Positions 4,755 through 6,658 of a DNA stretch of 6,658 nt are shown here, one piece after another. Origin of the DNA: Clostridiaceae bacterium (GTDB taxonomy: Bacteria > Bacillota > Clostridia > Monoglobales > Firm-18). Position 1 is the first letter of the stretch, and each line of letters begins with the position of its first letter. The notes beneath the pieces were generated by a model. That model did no database searches, was not told the DNA's origin, and was given only the letters and a program-made list of their open reading frames with translations. The stretch is from assembly GCA_012511915.1 (NCBI GenBank), contig JAAZFB010000030.1:1-6658 (forward strand), in the 5' to 3' direction. A program made the position numbers and the translations under genes.

Positions 4755-4868
4755 TCACTCTCTGATGGTTCTTTTCAGGTTTGATAGAACTTCATTTAAT
4801 GCAGACTGACACTTGTTCAAAAAATCCATGTCGAAGCACTGGTAGAAAAAGCAATGAAGGATATACAT
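4755..4868 (-). CDS. Doubtful 37-residue frame in decayed DNA
   Basis: A minus-strand frame from ATG at 4868 to TGA at 4755 gives 37 residues. The N-terminal half is aromatic and hydrophobic (MYILHCFFYQCFDMDF) and the C-terminal half is polar and helical (LNKCQSALNEVLSNLKRTIR). There is no good SD: only AAAG and AACA sequences precede the ATG. It lies just downstream of the coiled-coil fragment that ends at 4890, in another frame. It may be another piece of the same broken gene or mere chance. I would not treat it as a real gene without homologues. Confidence 0.2.
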   Translation of the reverse strand: MYILHCFFYQCFDMDFLNKCQSALNEVLSNLKRTIRE

Positions 4869-4889
4869 GTCAACTTTGTTAATTGATTA

Positions 4890-5030
4890 TCACAGATCTT
4901 GAATACTATTAATAATTCTGTCAAGCATTGAGCACTTAGTTTTTTCGGGCACATCAACATTAGCCAACTCAAGAGTCCTTTCTAAATCAGCTATCTTCTC
5001 TTGAACCGACTTTTCTTTTTGTCTAAGTTG
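4890..5030 (-). pseudogene. Coiled-coil C-terminal gene fragment without a start
   Basis: Minus-strand codons from 5030 to a TGA at 4890-4892 give 46 residues, beginning QLRQKEKSVQEKIADLERTL and continuing ELANVDVPEKTKCSMLDRII. The heptad-like charged start is a coiled coil, and the VPEKTKxxMLDRIINSI end is clearly protein-like. Immediately upstream is an in-frame TAA (5031-5033) and no ATG or SD, so this is the tail of a longer gene cut or frameshifted here. The neighbouring frame (5089 to 4991) carries the tail of the IS256-like relic and is rich in Asn/Lys over the same DNA. That pattern suggests one or more indels in a poly-A-rich stretch. The parent family is not recognised; C-termini of serine recombinases and of replication or mobilisation proteins can look like this, but I cannot choose. 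Confidence 0.45.
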
Positions 5031-5299
5031 TTATTCTTTTTGTGAAGGGGCGTTGAAATATTTTCTTGATTTGTTAAAGGTGTTAAATCATTTCGGGAAT
5101 TAGTATTTGCAGCACATCCATAAGGTGCATATCCAAGATAGTCATCCATTTCTACCTCTAGCATCGATTGGATAGTTCCACAAAGCAGATCCTTCAATGC
5201 ATCCTGGATGACTTCGGCGGACTTGGTGTCATACTCCTGTAACATACCTGCAATGATGTTCTTTTTACCCTCACTCATTTGTTAACGTCTTTTTGACAT
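4991..5299 (-). pseudogene. Truncated IS256-family (mutator-type) transposase relic
   Basis: From an SD AGGAGG (5308-5313 on the plus strand as CCTCCT), the minus strand reads ATG at 5299, then Ser-Lys-Arg-Arg, then an in-frame TAA (5282-5284), then Gln and Met at 5278, then an open frame to 4991. The SD lies 8 nt before the ATG at 5299, so that was probably the original start. The frame after 5278 begins MSEGKKNIIAGMLQEYD, then AEVIQDALKDLLCGTIQSML and DDYLGYAPYG. This is the N-terminal domain of IS256/mutator transposases (usual length near 400). Similarity ends after ANTNSRN at about 5090, where family members continue with a Gly-Tyr segment. The rest (5089-4991) is an unrelated Asn/Lys-rich tail. 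The catalytic DDE domain is entirely missing, so the copy is dead. Confidence 0.8.
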
Positions 5300-5452
5300 A
5301 AAAATAGCCTCCTATGATTTTTTTATCATCGAAAGCTTAATTTACAGACTTTTCTTCACAGGCTAAAAGAATCTTGTTTATTATGTAAGCAGTGATTTAT
5401 TTTACTGAATAATATCTTATTCAAAGATAAATATTCCTAAATGTTGTGTATA
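5300..5452. other. AT-rich gap with hairpins and possible IS end
   Basis: No gene is visible. ATGAT (5314-5318) and ATCAT (5325-5329) around a T run form a small hairpin just upstream of the SD of the transposase relic. TTTACAGACTTTTCTTCACA (5341-5360) might be the remains of an IS256-type end, but no matching inverted copy is seen on the left of the relic. GAATAATATCTT (5407-5418) can pair imperfectly with AAGATAAATATTC (5424-5436) just past the stop of the large minus-strand gene. A further CAGT/ACTG (5390-5393/5404-5407) is nearby. Neither has a T tract on the minus strand, so a terminator is only weakly supported. Confidence 0.3.
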
Positions 5453-6658
5453 TCAGCTCAATCTAAACGATTCGTCTGATTTCATTGCTTCAGCGAAATC
5501 CTGAAACTCGATGTGTTGTAACGCTATACCTGCTCTGCCGGCAAAGTTTACAATAGCATATATCGCTTCATCATAGTTTTCCCCGGTCGTCATATTATAA
5601 TCAAATGAGTTTACGAAACCCTCCAGCATTTCGCGCTGTCGCCCCTCACATTCATTAACTCTTTCTTTGAACTGCTCATGGTATTCATCTATTGCGCGTC
5701 TGGACTCCTGCAAAATGGAAGCCATCCTTTCATACTCTGCGGCGTTCAATTTTGCGTTATTGATAATTTCACGGGTACAAGCAAAAACGTAACTTGCGGT
5801 CGTATATACTACCATTGGAAAAATCGGATTGATTGCGCTTCCCATAATCGCACCAACCGCTTTAGTGAAATAAATGGTTGTCGCAGCTTTAGCGGTTGTA
5901 TCAACCAGTTGGTCCCGTAATTGTTCTGCTGTTATTTCACCGTGGGCGTATGAGTATAGAGCAACCCCACCGTCTACAATGCCGCCAGCCATTACAGTTG
6001 CGGCTGTGGAATCGCTAAGGAGCGCACTTCCAGCTTTAATACCTTTATACCTTATTGCCGTGCTTATCACACCTGTCGCGCCACCACGAACACCGCTTTC
6101 GATCGCATCTGCTCCAACATCTCTCAGCGCGTCCCCTAAATCCTTATCATTTCTGAAGACCTGAAACATATTGGAAATGCCAGAGATAATTCCTGTAGTG
6201 ACAAAACTTGATTTTGCCATGCTGGCTGCAGTAACCTGCATTTCCGCTTTGACTTGTTTTCGCTCGAAAGATTTTGAATACTTTTCAGGGCTGCGATAAG
6301 CTGCCTTAACCTCATCTAGCGTTGTGCCCCCGGAAGATACATCGCCGTGATGCAATTCATCGGTTAAATTCTCATGGACATCTTTATACTGTTCCTGATT
6401 TATTGAACCTTGCTTGTCAGCTCCCGCTTTAGCGAGGCGTTTACTCTTATCAAGGAGGGTGGTCTTTTCTTCTTTTGGCGCTATATAGTGGTCTTCTTTT
6501 CGTATTAAACGCTGCATACCAGTATATTTATCATCTCGCTGCATGTTTACAGAGTCACGAGCAGCGTGTTCTGCATCGCTGAACTTTGCTTGTACCTGTC
6601 GTACGACTTTTCCACTCTTAACAATCTCAATATCAGCGGCATCATGCGGTCTTCCTAC
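5453..6658 (-). CDS. Large protein: nuclease-like N-terminal motif plus Gly/Ala-rich membrane-like region (5' truncated)
   Basis: The frame is open from the right edge to a TGA at 5453-5455, giving 401 residues with no stop; the real start lies beyond 6658. An internal ATG at 6544 exists but has no SD, and the codons before it are clearly coding. Visible order: residues 4-26 PHDAADIEIVKSGKVVRQ.. with Asp9 and Gln23-Ala-Lys25, a D...QxK arrangement as in Mrr-type PD-(D/E)XK folds, then KYTGMQRLI; a charged linker (55-140); a Gly/Ala-rich stretch with several hydrophobic segments (about 143-295, for example VRGGATGVISTAI, AATVMAGGIVDGGVALYSYA, AIMGSAINPIFPMVVYTTAS); and a helical C-terminus (about 300-401, ILQESRRAIDEYHEQF). 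The hydrophobic parts resemble glycine-zipper or membrane-inserting proteins. No function is known to me. Possible roles are an effector or an abortive-infection-like defence protein. The gene seems richer in GC than the IS debris beside it. Confidence 0.75.
   Translation of the reverse strand, partial: VGRPHDAADIEIVKSGKVVRQVQAKFSDAEHAARDSVNMQRDDKYTGMQRLIRKEDHYIAPKEEKTTLLDKSKRLAKAGADKQGSINQEQYKDVHENLTDELHHGDVSSGGTTLDEVKAAYRSPEKYSKSFERKQVKAEMQVTAASMAKSSFVTTGIISGISNMFQVFRNDKDLGDALRDVGADAIESGVRGGATGVISTAIRYKGIKAGSALLSDSTAATVMAGGIVDGGVALYSYAHGEITAEQLRDQLVDTTAKAATTIYFTKAVGAIMGSAINPIFPMVVYTTASYVFACTREIINNAKLNAAEYERMASILQESRRAIDEYHEQFKERVNECEGRQREMLEGFVNSFDYNMTTGENYDEAIYAIVNFAGRAGIALQHIEFQDFAEAMKSDESFRLS

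Noticed and set aside
5874..6164. A 96-residue plus-strand frame within the large minus-strand gene
   Set aside because: It is an antisense shadow of the Gly/Ala codon-rich region; no SD and no recognisable domain.

Overview
The window looks like a stretch of integrated mobile DNA from a low-to-moderate-GC Bacillota (Firmicutes) host, probably an anaerobic Clostridia- or Negativicutes-type gut bacterium. The basis is strong GGAGG-type ribosome binding sites, AT-rich intergenic DNA with TTGACA/TATAGT promoters, a Tn916-like tyrosine integrase with a HTH_17-type excisionase, and an IS256-family relic. The exact taxon cannot be read from the sequence.

Layout. Positions 1-147 hold the 3' end of an unknown gene, closed by a perfect 12-bp hairpin that overlaps its stop codon. 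A small Cro/CI-type repressor gene (182-400, minus strand) faces it. Between the repressor and position 791 lies a divergent control region. It has a minus-strand promoter for the repressor (419-447), a pseudo-palindromic candidate operator (454-472), a strong extended -10 promoter on the plus strand (501-529), and a leader of about 250 nt rich in inverted and direct repeats. A tightly packed plus-strand operon follows: xis (791-1006), int (1017-2135), a helical protein of unknown function (2125-2547), an XRE-HTH protein fused to a DUF3883-like PD-(D/E)XK nuclease-fold domain (2550-3236), and a protein with two HTH-like segments (3233-3679). Genes in this operon overlap or are separated by at most 10 nt.

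Two orphan genes follow on the plus strand (3741-4070 and 4267-4704). The second has a strong intrinsic terminator immediately upstream of its Shine-Dalgarno sequence, which looks like an attenuator. From 4750 to 5300 the DNA is decayed: a short coiled-coil fragment and the N-terminal third or less of an IS256-type transposase carrying an in-frame stop. The right edge holds a large minus-strand gene (5453 to beyond 6658). Its visible N-terminus has a D...QxK signature like a PD-(D/E)XK nuclease, followed by a long Gly/Ala-rich, probably membrane-associated region and a helical C-terminus.

Working model (inference): the repressor and the palindromic region form a lysogeny-like switch over an excision/integration operon, which also carries an HTH-nuclease and a further regulator as cargo or as part of element control. 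The right-hand protein is a separate accessory module, possibly an effector or defence protein, that neighbours IS debris. The best candidates for something undescribed are the HTH-DUF3883 fusion in the int operon, the QxK plus glycine-rich membrane protein, and the terminator-on-SD leader at 4214-4258.
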